From Stenopsyche tienmushanensis (taxonomy: Eukaryota > Arthropoda > Insecta > Trichoptera > Stenopsychidae), in assembly GCA_008973525.1 (NCBI GenBank), contig WACJ01000073.1:1-64000 (forward strand): DNA of 64,000 bases, read 5' to 3'. Positions 1 to 13,086 of the stretch are shown here, in pieces. Below the pieces are notes generated by a model. The model did not search any database and had not been told where the DNA came from. It saw only the letters and a program-made list of their open reading frames with translations. The position numbers and the translations under genes were made by a program. Position 1 is the first letter of the stretch, and the number at the start of each line of letters is the position of its first letter.

Positions 1-2065
1 TTTAGTAAGGCTTTTCTTTCAGCTATTCTGTTAAGTTAACAGGTTTCGTAGAGATTGGTATACTACTAGGGCTTGTCGTTTTCAAAAACCGATTTTAAAA
101 CTCGGTTTTAGGAAAAAATTAAGAACTTCGAAAACCGGGATTTGTTATCCTAAAAATCGGGTTTTTGAATAAAGAAAATACAAACTATGTACAAATTTCA
201 TTCAAAATTAGGAAACGTAGAAAATATTAATTGTGTGTATAAATACTTTGGAAGAAGTTCTTAATTACGAGGCAAATGGTCAAATGAATGCTATGGTTTT
301 TGTTGGGTATATCATTTCGAAATAATTTGAAAACCGGTCCAGATGGACGGGTCCCCCGCGAACCCAGGGTTGAAAGTGCATAAATTCCGGCGCCGCTATC
401 AATTTGTAATATGGCGATTTTTCGCGCGCAAAAAATTAATTTATCTTCGATGCGGGCAATTAAGTAAATAGCCCTCGCCAAGGAGTTAAATTATTCGACA
501 AAATACCAATTAAGAGAAGAAGATGGTTGCTATAATTCAGAGTGTGCAGCCATGTCGGCGGTAATTCTTTGCGTTGTAAACGCTTGTTTAAATATCATCT
601 CCAACTTAGCGTCCGTTTTTTTTGTTCTTCATTTGTAGATGATAACTTATCCGATGGTTGAATTATCGTCGTCCAACTCGCAGGGGAGTATTTTGTAGAA
701 AAATCTGCAATTACGATATGCAGACGATATTTCTTGGCCGTTGTGTGTGACAACGACATATTTTCAGATCGCGCTCCGGATTATTGAAGACTTATGAAGA
801 CTCGGAGAATTTCGCTTCGCAAATTTGCGGAGGGATATTTTCATCGGTCGTAATTACGTATAATATTAATATTAAAAGACATGCTAAATTTATCTTCGAT
901 CTAAAGCGATATTCAATTTAGTCGCGATCGTTCGGGATCTCTAAATTATTTAATTGGTTTTTTTCCCCGTATGAAATTATTGCAGCACGGGTATTGAATG
1001 ATTATCGAAGCTTCGAGGTCTTCGGATGTGGGAAGATAATTCTCAATTTAAAATCTTCGACTTGCGATATTTTTTGCTGGGAAAGACTCAGTTTTATTAT
1101 ATTCCTGTCACCATTCGATTTATGATGGTGATCTGCTCGGTTATAAGTGCAAGTATATTTATAAAAACAGATATAATTAAAAATAATTGCATTGATATTT
1201 CTACATCGTCTGTGCTATCGATATCTATTGAGCGGAGTTTCAATAGTGATTTTTCATATGAAATGTCCTTTTTTAATTGAACTATTAATAAGGGTGAAAA
1301 TATCATAATTTTAAAATCACATTTTAGTAATTTTAGCAAATCAAGATTCCATGAATTACAAACAAGGTTTGATCTGAAAGTTCTCCTTCAACATCGTAGA
1401 AGAGTTTTACAGCGAAATATAATACATAGTAAAATAAACTATATTTTAATTTAGTTTTTTTATACTAAAGTTTTATTATTTTCGCACGATTCATTAAGGG
1501 GATATAGTCTAGAAAAATGATTTTGGTTTTTTATTGAATTTTCAAAATTCCAATTATTTAACTAAACCGGGCCCTACCAGAATAAAATCTTTAAACGCGT
1601 TTTTCTCGAAACTACTTTTTTCAACTCGGTTGACATAATATCTCAAGTTCTAATAAACCAATTTATTTCAAATTTGTTACGAATCTTCTGTATATTACCA
1701 TTTATTGTCCGTACCAGTTTTATGTCAAGAATTTGTTTTTAACTATTTAAAAAAAAATTAAAACTGAAAAAATAAAGCCAAAAATTGATTTATTTTTAAC
1801 AGTTACCAATTTTGTTAAAATATAATATTTTTTCTTCTAAGGCTATAGCAACATATTTATTAATCAAGAACCTTTTTTTTATGAATTCATGAATCATTTT
1901 ATGAATCAACGCCATTAACAAATTTTATGTAGTTGATGATGATATTGAATTTTCGGCATTTTTTTTGCACTGCCTCGTTAAATTCTTTTTATGATATTTA
2001 TTCCTGCATTATATTAAGTACCCAAGCAAATAACGATCGTTTTGTCTTTTCGCGCCAAAAGTAAG
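1..2065. other. AT-rich intron-like sequence
   Basis: No gene, RNA or complete repeat seen. Around 1500-1740 lies one arm of the TTTAAACGCG motif pair. Short open frames at 227-481 and 1026-1339 have random composition. Confidence 0.5.
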
Positions 2066-4593
2066 TGCATAAATGCAACCCTTCTATAGCGTCGTGATGG
2101 GGAACACGCTATATAAAGTTAGAAACCCATATAAATTTTGAGATTAGATTTTTTTTCAATTTATTTTGTGATTTGAAATAAATCAGCGATTCAAATTTTT
2201 TTTTTCCATTTTTGTACTTTAAATGACCTTGTACATTTTTAGTTTATTTTGGTTGCTTTTATTTTTTTGTCTGCGTTTTATACGTTCCAAAATTTGTGCT
2301 TTTTGATCTAACGAAATTTTATGCTATGGAAAGTATCGCTATACCAAAAGATCGGCGCAAACGCTATAGAAACAAACTGTATAGAAATGGGCGCTATAGA
2401 AGGGTTTACTGTGTATTCAATAATTTACCCTAAATTTCAGAAAGAATTTTTGATAGAGAAAGCTATTATTATATCATCTGTTCGTTACCTATGCTGAACT
2501 ATTTTACAATGTTTATGAATATGGAATATATTTATAATAGGAATTATTACTGTGTTAAGGACTTAGATCCTGATAGACCCAAAAACTTAACAAATAAAGT
2601 TCCTATTACCACGAATGTCGAGTTCAGGTAATTTGTAATTTTATATCTCCTGATTAAGTATACAAACAGCTGAAAACCGTCAATGAAATAGCACATCTCC
2701 AAGTTATTCAGAAAAGCAGTACCTAATGTTTTTAACGATTATGCAGTATAAAAACTTTAAATATATCTCTGTAACATAGAAAAATAATTAAGCTGATATC
2801 TTTTATTTTGCTTGTGTTGTTAATTTTTTAAATAAAGTAGTTTCACTGCCCCACTCTGTACAATATCAACACAAAAATCAACCCTGGTTTTGCTGCGCTT
2901 ACTATTTTTCAGCGGCGATTGCTTATAAATTATAATACAATGTTGATTTTCATATTCAAATTTATCAGCCTTTGATTTTTATCTCCTGTTTAAAAAAAAT
3001 CAAATTTGAATGCATAGCATTGATTCAAAACAAATCTTATTATGGCAATAATTTAATCATTTTAGCATGTCCAAAATTTATTTTTTGTTAACATTATACA
3101 CATATATATGTAAAATGTCGTCGATTATTGATGGCTCGTAAAATTTAATTATCGTCATAATTCTATGCGTATTTATTTAATTTAACAACGTACTGCTTGG
3201 ATATGAAACAATTCAATGTTGAATTTTCTTAGTGTGAATGCAGAAAGCTCGCAGGTGGTCCGTGACGCCTCTGGAAGGCATACTTTTGTTAACAACTATA
3301 TAAATAAACGGAATAAATTGCCATCGCAGAAAGTCTGTGGGGTTCCACTTGTTCTAGCCAGCATCTACATATCTTAAACGAAAAGAATCCACATACCGCC
3401 GCACGAGGAAAAAAGCCATCCAAGCCAACAATTTAATATGGATATTCATACGAAATGATTGCACGGAGCAGTCGGAGCTTAAAAGCTCCGCAATTGCATC
3501 GGGTCACTATGCATGCTAATTATATGGAATTTTCATTCAATTTCCGAGCTTATTCCTTCATTGCTCAATTTGAACCATTCATGCCGCTGCCTAACGGTTC
3601 TCCACTTTGCATTTTAACATCCAGCAAACTGACCAATGTATATAGAGTTGATTATCTATGCGTAATTACCGCTTGACCGGCGACACTGACCCGGCGGTTT
3701 TCCTATACGTTCTCGGCTCTGCCCATTTTCACCGTAAATGGACGTATTCATTACAAGGTGGACCTACTTTTAAAAACGGGTGATTATTCACTCAAAACCA
3801 GGCTAACGAGAAAATACGGAACACCGTGTAGTTAAATGACTTAATTGCCATGGAACGGCTAAATCTGCCAAGCTAGACGCCGGCGTAGGTCCCAGAACTA
3901 TTCGGTTGCACCGTTATGTCTTAGAATGTCATTCGTTGATGCTTGTGATTTATAATCATTTTGGGATTTTAAGGTCATATGTGTGTATGGATATCGCGTG
4001 TATTACCTTCTTCGACATTGATATGCCATTGCATCGAGAGTTAAACGTAATTGTGCTTAAATTGCTGGGTGTCACGCAGATAATTTAAAATGTCACGCGG
4101 AAGGTCGGAGTTTAATGGAATGATCACTGTACGTAATTTTCCGGGATTTATCCACAGACTGTCTGTAAAATTAATTGAATCCATTGATCTGTACTAAAAA
4201 AAAACTAAATTTATGTACAATAATACTTATAAAACTATTTTTTTTGTTACAGGTAAACCATCATGTTTGAATTCAATGGAATATTCCGGTAAAGGTAGGA
4301 ATTGAATTTTCAATGCCACCCAAATATATTGATGAATGATGTTTTAAACAACCTCTAAAAATGTTGACAACCTTCTTTTTGAATTTTTTTTTTGAAAAAA
4401 ACACCTTTTTTGGGAATATTTTTTAATATAAAACGTAAGATAAAATAAACATTTTGACCTGGTTTTGCGAACTGCCATTGCCATATTTATTTAAAATAAG
4501 CTCGTAAAATTTCAATCCAATTGGCAACTTGGTTTTTCAAAATTCTTTCCACACCACATGCAAAAACGTCGTTTCGAGAAAAACGCGTTTAAA
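1591..4593. repeat. widely spaced inverted copies of a TE-like motif
   Basis: TTTAAACGCGTTTTTCTCG at 1591 has its inverse at about 4572-4593. Similarity continues weakly beyond the motif on both sides. The 3 kb between is AT-rich and shows no transposase, apart from MITE E1. Confidence 0.35.
2066..2412. mobile_element. pogo/Tigger-like MITE, family E, degraded copy E1
   Basis: CAACCCTTCTATAGCGTC at the left and the inverse GCGCTATAGAAGGGTTTACTG at the right bound 347 bp of AT-rich DNA with several CGCTATA echoes. The ends match those of E3. Confidence 0.6.
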
Positions 4594-6945
4594 GTTTTAA
4601 GTACCACAAAATTGTTAAAAAGGGAAATATACTAATAATCAGCGATTCCAGCTTCATAAAAAAAATCAGATACTTCAGCCTCTTATTTTTTGGCTAATTT
4701 GACGTATCTGTGATCTGTTTCTAGCTTATTTAGAAGATTCGAAGCCTTGGCGGTTTGCAAGGCGTATACGTTCTTAGTTGCGCGTCTCCATGAATCGCAA
4801 TGCATCTTTGTATCCATTATTTGAAAATAGGTGTAAATGCTTTGTTAAAAATGCAGACTGCAGTATATGTTGCGATTTCTAGTATTTTTGCCATAAAAAA
4901 TATATTTCGGTATCAGGGACCATACGCACTCGTTGAAACGAGCCAAGGCATCTTTCCAATAAATTATCGGACGTTCAATCTCCATAAATGGCTCTTAAGA
5001 TTTGCTGAACATCTTCTGTGAGAAAGGGAGGTTGCTTGTACAAACATAACGATCTTGTAGTTGCATGTTTTCGCAATTTGCATCAAGAATCTGCGTTTTC
5101 TGGCCAGTGTGGATGCTGAGGGGCTTCATCAGTCGAAATTTTGTGATAGTATGTGGCCCAAATAGCATTTTTTCAATTTTTTTATTGAACGAAGATGTAG
5201 GCGGATAGCTAAGCCATAATAATTAGAACATTTTTAAATAATTTATTAGCAAGCTGTTCGGTTTTTGAAGAACTTTATACAGAGTTCTTTCTTTTTTGAC
5301 CCTTACTTTCTACTTGCTTATTCGCCTTTTTAAAATCTGTATTAACAATTTTTTGACCGCATTTGCTTCTTATTAGAACAAAGATAAGAAAGGTCTCCAA
5401 AATGAAGCTCTGGCCTACAAACAAAAACAGGTACAGGTCTCAGAAGGGCTGGGGTGCAATCTAGATGGAGTGATTGCTTCGAGCGCATTACGCGAATTAG
5501 CTGTAAAGCATTTAAATAATTCGAATTTCTTCACCAAAATTATGGAGGACTTCCCTAGAGACATGTCCTTTCGAAAAATGAAATTTAAAAAAAATGATTT
5601 TTTTGATGTGATAAAGTGAGTTGAGCCGTTGACTTAGTTTTGAAAATAAAATTTAATGTTTTCCACGCATTCTTCGATGCTATAATTTTTTACAGTGATT
5701 CGCCATATACTATTGATTAATTGACAATAAATTTGCAGCTGTTGCTTTAACAACACAGCCGCTATGATATAACAAACTTCACAAAGATATAAAAGCTGGC
5801 AGGAAATCGTTTCATTACTTAAACAGGCTTGTATTTTTAATTTATTTAAGCACCCTCATGTATAAATTAGCCAAGTATGCGATTTGATGTGATAAACGAT
5901 GTTTGTTCGGATTTTATGGGTAATTACGTACAAAACGCAGTAAATGTTATGATGGCATAATTTATTATAAGAAAGCGTGATGGTTTTAATCGTCTCGTTT
6001 GTTTCATGCGGTAATTGACCGTTTGGCATTGCGTCGCATTGGCAGAAATGAGTGTGCCGGACGAAATGGGTTAATGGTCGTATGCGGCGGGTGTAGGTTT
6101 ATCAGTTACCTTCCGAGTGGGCCACTTCCGGTGGCCGCGAATAATCGCTCGAAACTCGGTCAGTGGGCGCGCCTTCATCCAGACGAGACTTATCCTTATC
6201 GGTACCATGCAAATTCTTCGCCGGCTTGAGCAGCATATCTGCTTGGTGGCTGGTAGTCGCTTTCTGGTAATCTGGAAGGCTGCTATCTGCTGGTTGTTGG
6301 CCGTTGGTTGAACAGCTGTTGATGCGCTCCCCGATTAAATGTACCGGAGACTCGAACGCGCGGTACATTTATGATGCGCCAAACCCAAGCACGATCTTAT
6401 TTTCGTCATACTTTCAGCATAACACACATATATTTTCATATTTTATCTGTTCTTTGCATCATTAAATAATAAATAAGTTGAATATTTATTATAAAATAAA
6501 ATTTTTGCGCATCAAAAGTTTGATATGCCCTTTCTAGTCGCTAAATGGGGTTGTTTTTCAATTAATTTCTGGTTTAATATTTCATAGTATTTATTGGCGT
6601 TTATTGTTCTTTAACTTAAAAACTGGATCCGTGAAAATATTTCTTTGGTAAATAATATTAAATTAATTTCTCAATAATTCCAAGGAGATATTCTTTTCAA
6701 TATGTTGACCAAATCAAATATAAAATAAGCTGTCTTAAGATTGCTTTGGCATGAATTCCGAAAACAACGTAATTGAACTGATGTTTCTGAATCCAAAAAT
6801 TAAGATATTGAGGGATATTCATATAGGAAAAATGTTATTTTGTTCAAGATATAAAAATTTCTGTAGATTGAACTGCAGGGGTGAACATTTAGGCTAGGGA
6901 ATGACAACACATCTAGAAGACATTATTAGGCTTTTATGAATGTAT
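2413..6945. other. AT-rich intron-like sequence
   Basis: Nothing recognisable except the motif arm near 4580. A moderately GC-rich patch at 6000-6370 is open on both strands but shows no family motif. Confidence 0.5.
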
Positions 6946-6947
6946 TA

Positions 6948-7570
6948 GGGTGTCTCATAAGTTTCTTTCGTTTTCATATGGAGTATGGAGGATGTTGTAA
7001 AACATCACAGTCAAATGATAATCATTTATTTCTGACGAGCAAAGACACATGAGGCCTATCGTTATCGTGATGAAAAATAACGCTTCGTCTGTTCGCTAAT
7101 TCTGGCCGTTTTCTGGCAATTGCATCCTTTAGATTGTCTATTTGGGAACAATATTTTGTTGAATTGATCGTTTCACCTTGCTGAAGTAGCTCATAGTAAA
7201 CTACCCCCTTTCAGTCCCACCAAATGCATAGCATTTTTTTTTATGTAGGCCAGGTTTAGTTATAGTTAAAGCTTCTGTACCTTGTTCCAATATCGTTTAC
7301 GTTGGATATTCTTATAGAATATCCAACTTTCATCTCCAGTCATCTCAAGTCTCTTCCAAAAAGGTCGGCTATTATGTCGTTGGAGAAGAAGATCGCATGT
7401 TGAAATACGCTGAAGTTTATTTGAGTGAGTCAGTTCATGAAGAAGCCACACATCTGAACGATTGATGTAGCCCAATTTTGTCAGATGGTTATAGACGAAT
7501 GTTCGTGAAATTTCTAACACGTGGGACATTAGATCTGTGTCCATTTGCGAAAGAAACTTATGAGACAACC
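6948..7570 (-). mobile_element. internally deleted mariner element with TIRs and TA target site
   Basis: The left end reads GGGTGTCTCATAAGTTTC and the right end is its near-perfect inverse; both are flanked by TA (6946-6947, 7571-7572), the Tc1/mariner target. At 623 bp it is about half the roughly 1.3 kb of an intact mariner. The minus strand carries a broken transposase (separate entry). The element abuts a small TIR element and a family-B MITE. Confidence 0.9.
7266..7540 (-). pseudogene. mariner transposase fragment
   Basis: The minus-strand frame contains WLLHELT, RISTCDLLLQRH and MTGDESWIFY followed by RKRYWNK. These match the mariner linker WVPHEL motif and the block around the first catalytic aspartate (TGDE). 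Reading the minus strand on past 7266, a frame-broken segment resembles the YYELLP and DQLK regions. I could not find a second catalytic D block or an intact N-terminal paired-type HTH, and the frame opens inside the TIR. It is a deletion derivative without activity of its own. Confidence 0.85.
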
Positions 7571-7649
7571 TAATACTTTCACTATTCCGGTATTAATAGC
7601 CTTACGCATTAAGCTTACGCTTAATCCCTTAAAGAGGTTATAACACATC

Positions 7650-7973
7650 ACTCAATAAGTTCGTAGGATTTTTTCACTTTTTCGTTTTGTTTTTTTTTTT
7701 GACAATTTATTCCGTCAAGCCATCAATAACACTATATTTTATCCATACTCACATACCGTATGATAACATCCTTTTTATTGCGCTGAAAACGCTCCAAACA
7801 GCGCTCTGAATTGTGGACGCGTTGTTGTTTTTGATCGACTGCGAGCAAAAGTGGTACCCGCTTCGAATAGAGTCAACTCAGTCTTAAGACGTCAACTATC
7901 TCAATAAACTTAAATTTACAATCGGCCATAACTGTTTTGTGAACTGTTGTGTTATCCTACGAACTTATTGAGT
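7650..7973. mobile_element. short non-autonomous TIR element
   Basis: A 20-bp perfect inverted repeat (ACTCAATAAGTTCGTAGG and two further bases) bounds about 324 bp without an open frame. The size and ends suggest a Tc1/mariner-type MITE. A degraded end of the same family occurs near 38230-38255. Confidence 0.65.
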
Positions 7974-7983
7974 TTTATATTAA

Positions 7984-8361
7984 CCCGTTAAAGAGGAAAG
8001 CCACAATGTATTGTTCGAATTCCAGTGACTCAGAAAGATCATTATTACACGCTGAGATCGGAGACAGACAGAGACGGAGAGTGTCTTGCAAATTGAGTTT
8101 TGAAAGAAACAGGGACGGAGAGAGTATCTTGCGTACATCGTATGATTGTATAGAGCGTTAACCTAATTTTATCGACTAATAATAATATGTGAATTAATCG
8201 ATTTCAAGTGTATTTTTAATTTGTGTTATCGACAGTGTTTATTTGTTTATGTACAAGACGGTTCTGACAGATAAGTGGATTTGTACGGATAATAACTGGT
8301 GGACATGCAAATGTAGCATCTAAGTAAATGATGATTTAAAATTAGCTCACCACTCAAAGGG
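7984..8361 (-). mobile_element. piggyBac-like TTAA MITE, family B, complete copy B1
   Basis: The element is flanked by TTAA at 7980-7983 and 8362-8365, the piggyBac target, and its outer bases are CCC at both ends (CCCGTTAAAGAGG and CCCTTTGAGTGGTGAGC). At 378 bp it has no transposase. It is the reference for the other family-B copies, whose shared core includes GCAGCGTGTATGAAGC and AACACTGTCGATAGCA. Confidence 0.7.
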
Positions 8362-8365
8362 TTAA

Positions 8366-10498
8366 TATGACTGTTATCTGGTGTGATTCATCTTTGGGGA
8401 AGAAAGGGTGCTTTTCCGCGGTTGTTGATCAATATAATTTTCTTATAACATCTTTCTGTATAATACATCGTCTTTCATCATAATCTGATCCAAAAATGTT
8501 TGCTTTTTTTATCTACTTTCATTATAATCCGCAACTGATTATCATCCATCTTCAAGGGATGAATTTCCAAAATGAGACTTTTTTAAAACATTTAAGTTTT
8601 CATGAAATACTATCATACAATAGATAATTATTAATATGGTTTCCTTTTTTGAATTTATGCAATTTTCATTATTATTACTGTCGAAACGGCAATAATTTTC
8701 GCCCCGATATACACGAGACAGATTTTCATTCGATTTGATTCAATTTTGGTCGAACAAATTCATTCCGCGTTGTATATTGATTTATTTAATGATCCGAATG
8801 CTCCAATTCATCGCCCAAATTGTATGTTTTCTAATGATTAATGGCAGATTTGTTTTCATGCAGGCCGAATGAAAATTTATTCAATCAACGTGAATGATCG
8901 CTGATTGATGCACTTAAGTGTTGCATTAATTTTTTTCGTGCCCCCAATACCGTAATACCCACAACGGAAACGAACACAAAAAGCCAAATTTGACAGTTGA
9001 TTAATTTTGCATACTGTACACGTCGAAAATGAAATTCACTTCTTGTTTTCATACGTCTAATGAATCTTCATTTTTTTCGGTCGCTTATTAATTTACTTTC
9101 TCTCTGATATACTTCGTATTGCATCGGGTTTTTTTTATTATTTTCGGCTGGGAGTATATGGAACACTGCAAACACTAATTTCACTCCAAATTACCGTAAT
9201 AACAGTATCGGAACCCATCATTTGCTTAGCGCTCTAAGTCATAACTCATCGTTGACATGTACGATTTAATAATTTTCCACGTTTCGAAAATTCGACACGG
9301 GCTTGTACTCGAAGCAGTTTTCACCTCCTTTACATTCCTTCTAAGTTGTTTAGTAGTTAAGCTCGCATCGGACTGCATTAAAGTCTCATCGTTGCGTTAA
9401 AAATATAAATTTCATGCGAGTCACGTAAAAAAATTACAACATCCTACAAGCGTAACCAAAGCGTGGTGGCAGAAGAGCCTTCGGAAGATATGTTAATCAG
9501 TGCATTTATTATGCATGGATTCTTGTCCGCATATTTTATTGCTCTTATGCTACCTGTTAAATGCTTCGAGATGGTCATCTATCGTCCAGATCGTGTAAGA
9601 TTGCATCAAGATGATTAATTCGAATTTGAGATATCTGATATTCGCCATTAAATACGTTTTACCGTGGAACAAGAGCAACATTTGGTCAAATTTTGAATTG
9701 ATGAAATATCAACCTTGAAGTTGTATCTCAGATCAATAATTCACCATCAATTTAACTTATTGAAAGAATAGAAAAATGAACAATTTGTGTCAAAAACCAT
9801 TTGGATACTGCCAACTGAGTATCCCTATTTGGATGTTTTTGCCTTATATTATTAGTAAAATATCAAATTCCAAGATCGATAATGCTCTTATATATACAGG
9901 ATTTTTGGCACATGGACCAACATTTTTTTTTTTTGGGTTAGGGGGGGGTCTTTTGCTATTTTTCACATATAGTCCCCATGTTCTAAGTGTCAAGGTTGTC
10001 GAAATTGATTTTTTTATGCAATTTCTTTCCAAAGATATGCTACATGTCATACAAATCATTCAATTAATCGTTAAACTTCAAGAGGTACCAGTTTGCCAGG
10101 GTTTATATATTTTTGCATTTTACAAGCATGCATATTTCGAACTGCGGCAGTACACAGTATAGAAGATACCATTTTTTTCCATGTTACAGAGAGACATTTA
10201 AAGACAATCTATTGCATAATCGTTACCAAATCTATACCACAGAAAACTTTAGATTCTGTTCTTTCAAATGAGTGCCACTCTACTTTTTTCAGAATAACTC
10301 ACACTTTATGATGCGTATTTTAAATAAGGAATTTTCCCTGCCGCATTATGTATTAACACGATATAAAAACCGTTTCTGCGAGTTAAAATTAGAAAATAGA
10401 AGCATTAATAATGTATCTAGATCGAGAAAATAATCATATTTAGATAATGTCTCTCATATATTATTTTGATTTAATCTGTGTTCTTATACATATAATAT
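8366..10498. other. mostly unique AT-rich sequence
   Basis: Between 8700 and 9700 there are many ATTAAT/TAAT-type motifs, compatible with insect homeodomain binding but not specific. A poly(T)-poly(G) run near 9925-9955 creates a meaningless 128-codon frame. Confidence 0.4.
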
Positions 10499-10502
10499 TT
10501 AA

Positions 10503-10870
10503 CACATTCCCGTCGGGTTACGTATATCATTGTTTTTCGCCTGACGCGGATATATTTAGGATTATCGCGTTACCCTTAATATAATAATTTTGACAATTGA
10601 ATGAATACAATGTTGAATTTCGATAATATCGTCCATTAACCTTATAAATACCGCACGCACAAATTTGTGCGCTTCATCATTCTTCAACTTTATATTTAAA
10701 AAAAAACACGTTTAACTTTATTTTTATTCGGACGTATTTATTTAACATGTTGTATATAGATACAAAAATAATATATTTAACTAAAATATTAAAATGATCT
10801 CAAGGTCTGTTAACATTTTACGGACCAATCCCACGCTAGTGCGGGCTTCTTGCACATCGTATTATCCGAT
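10503..10870. mobile_element. piggyBac-like end, family D (D1)
   Basis: TTAA (10499-10502) followed by CACATTCCCGTCGGGTTA, then CGCCTGACGCGG, matches the ends at 46591 and 48384. I could not place its other end, so the right boundary is arbitrary. Confidence 0.45.
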
Positions 10871-11282
10871 ATTGAATTAATTTCACGTAGCTTTCGATAT
10901 ATATGGAAACTAGCTGCATGTCTATAATTTATAATTTTATTATAAACTTTAAGCGTTAAGTTTTAATATTACTTTCGTATCGCAATAAGCGAGCCATGTT
11001 GCTGATTAAAAAACTGAATGCATTGATTTATGAACATTCTGCTGTAATAATAACATGGATTTTCCAATTTATATTAATGATACGCATTGCAGCGAATGGA
11101 AATATTAAAGCTGCGGATCATAAAGTGTTAATTATATAAGCTCTAGTATAAAATTATTATTTATGATTTTTTTTCATCCGGGGGACGCGTAAATACACGA
11201 AGATAATCGATTTTGAGCGACCGGAAACTTTGTCAATAAAAGTATGTATTATTTAATTTACGGCCATTATTTCTTCGCCATT

Positions 11283-11939
11283 TCAGAGTATCGTGTTGTT
11301 TGATGGTTTGTATTGAGGTTTATTAAATTTGTTGAACTTTTTACTGACGTCTCGGGTCTTGTGTGCCTGATAAGATGAATCAGAATCGAGAAGAACCAGC
11401 TTCGGAGCCGCTGCTTCGGTGTCTTCATATCTGGTTTGCATGGGTACAATTATCATATTTTTTTGTATGTACCGCATAATAGCACTGTCTATTTTTGTAC
11501 TGTTAAGTGAGTTATAAATACACGAATTCGGATCGTCGCTGTCAGTGGTCTTTGCGTAGATACATATTTGGCGTCTGTTTGGTTTTTTGCTTTCGATGTC
11601 CAATCTCTTCATGCATCTTGGCTAGGCCCGGTCCGTTATATAAATCATATGTGGCATGATTGCCGCAACCGTACCATGACATAACATATCCAAACTGGTA
11701 CAAGTAATGTAATGTAAAGTAATGCAAAACATCATCCCACAGAGAGCTGTCATACAGCAGCATGGACATACTTCTTTCTGTTTCCGTCTGAGTATCGACG
11801 TACCTTCAGGCTGTGTATCGACTGACCTATATATGTTAATACGGATCGATGATTGTTTCAAAACCACTTGCGTACCTCTTTTTTGTTCTACCGAGAAGTC
11901 TTCAGTGCCATCGAAATTGATTTCATAATGAGATGTCAT
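11283..11939 (-). pseudogene. unrecognised minus-strand coding-like frame with one in-frame stop
   Basis: I do not recognise this sequence. A frame starting with ATG at 11939 runs 105 codons to a TAG at 11622-11624 and then, in the same frame, another 112 codons (first ATG at 11612) to a stop at 11283. About 219 codons with one internal stop is unusual in DNA this AT-rich. The ends are hydrophilic and protein-like: an N-terminal part with SVEQKRGTQVVLKQ and RRKQKE, and a C-terminal part rich in D, S, K and N with no membrane segment. The middle is Cys/Met-rich and looks non-coding. A GTATGT donor follows RRKQKE, and the stop codon itself forms an AG at which splicing would keep the frame, so the middle could be an intron of about 150 nt, although its acceptor lacks a pyrimidine tract. 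It may be a small gene nested in an osp intron, a retrocopy, or a TE gene relic. Confidence 0.35.
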
Positions 11940-13040
11940 GCAGACTTGGACGGGCTTCTTTGATGCAAGACAAATTCTTCCAAATCATATGAATTAACAC
12001 TTGCTCTCATACGAAGACTATACACCTATAACAAGCATATGAATTACGCTCTCGTTCTTATTGTGATTAAAAACCAATTATCCGACGACCATGTCGAATA
12101 GATCGGATCGATTATCCACTGAATATGTAATACATAATAACAATTACAAGTATCCCACATAATCGAGGCGATCAATCAAGTCTTTATTCGCACGATCATT
12201 CATCGAATGCTACGTGCAGAAATCTTTGATTTGCTTTAAAAAAAAATGCATCCGACAGATTGTCGGTGTCCATATGCATCTAAATGCATTTCATCATCGC
12301 TAGATCCCTTCACCTGCTGTTTGGACCTTGGAGACATTACATCCATGGAGTTTGTCTCTCAATTCGATCAATTCAATTTTAAATTCAAAATGCTTATACT
12401 CAATATTTGCAACATGCTTTTAAAAATATATTGAGCGACCCAATAAATAAAGTGCAAAAAACTTGAATTTTCTAAAATATCATAACTCTTTGGCATGTCA
12501 ACGTAATAAAACCAAATTTGGAATGTAGTTTTGTATGAATGGCATGTTTTAAAATTTCATTATGGTAAAAATATTAAAAATCAAACTGTGGCTTGTGTAC
12601 CAATAAAAAATGCTTAGATGAACCGAATGCGCATATTTATTTAATATGAAAAAAAATTATACAAATGCTCATCCGAATATTTTTCTAAGATTAAAGTTTT
12701 TTGCTATAAAGATTCAAGATTTGCCGTCAAAGAACATTAATTTCCAATAGCATAATGCATTTAAAATAGCAAATGCATTAATATTGTATGATTCGAGACA
12801 CCAACTGTAAATAATCCCACTTTTTTTTTGCTTATTTAGACTTATTTTAAACTACAACTTCTATGGCAAAATCTTAGAATTTATCGATAATTTTTTGTAT
12901 TAATTATATTTTTGTTGAATTTCATATTGATGATATCTTTATTAATTGTCAGACTAATTATATTTATGATGAAATATTTCACTGATAATTTATATAAAAG
13001 AAAAATCCCTATGAAAATTTAACGTGCGATTTGCGAGTTT
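11940..13040. other. AT-rich sequence without recognised features
   Basis: It would contain the 5' side of the minus-strand frame at 11283-11939; a stop lies in frame about 75 nt upstream of its ATG. No promoter motif is convincing. Confidence 0.4.
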
Positions 13041-13086
13041 AACGCCTTAGCTCTTTGCAACTCCTATGTCGAGTCTCGCTCGACAT
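13041..13086 (+). repeat. related end with 21-bp palindrome
   Basis: AACGCCTTAGCTCTTTGC is followed by CTCCT and a 21-bp palindrome (13066-13086, arms ATGTCGAG and CTCGACAT). It parallels the 15633 structure in length, spacing and core, and appears to be a diverged end of the same family. Confidence 0.4.

Noticed and set aside
9776..10162. 128-codon frame with a hydrophobic, membrane-like stretch
   Set aside because: The hydrophobicity comes from poly(T) and poly(G) runs; no family motif and no splice context.
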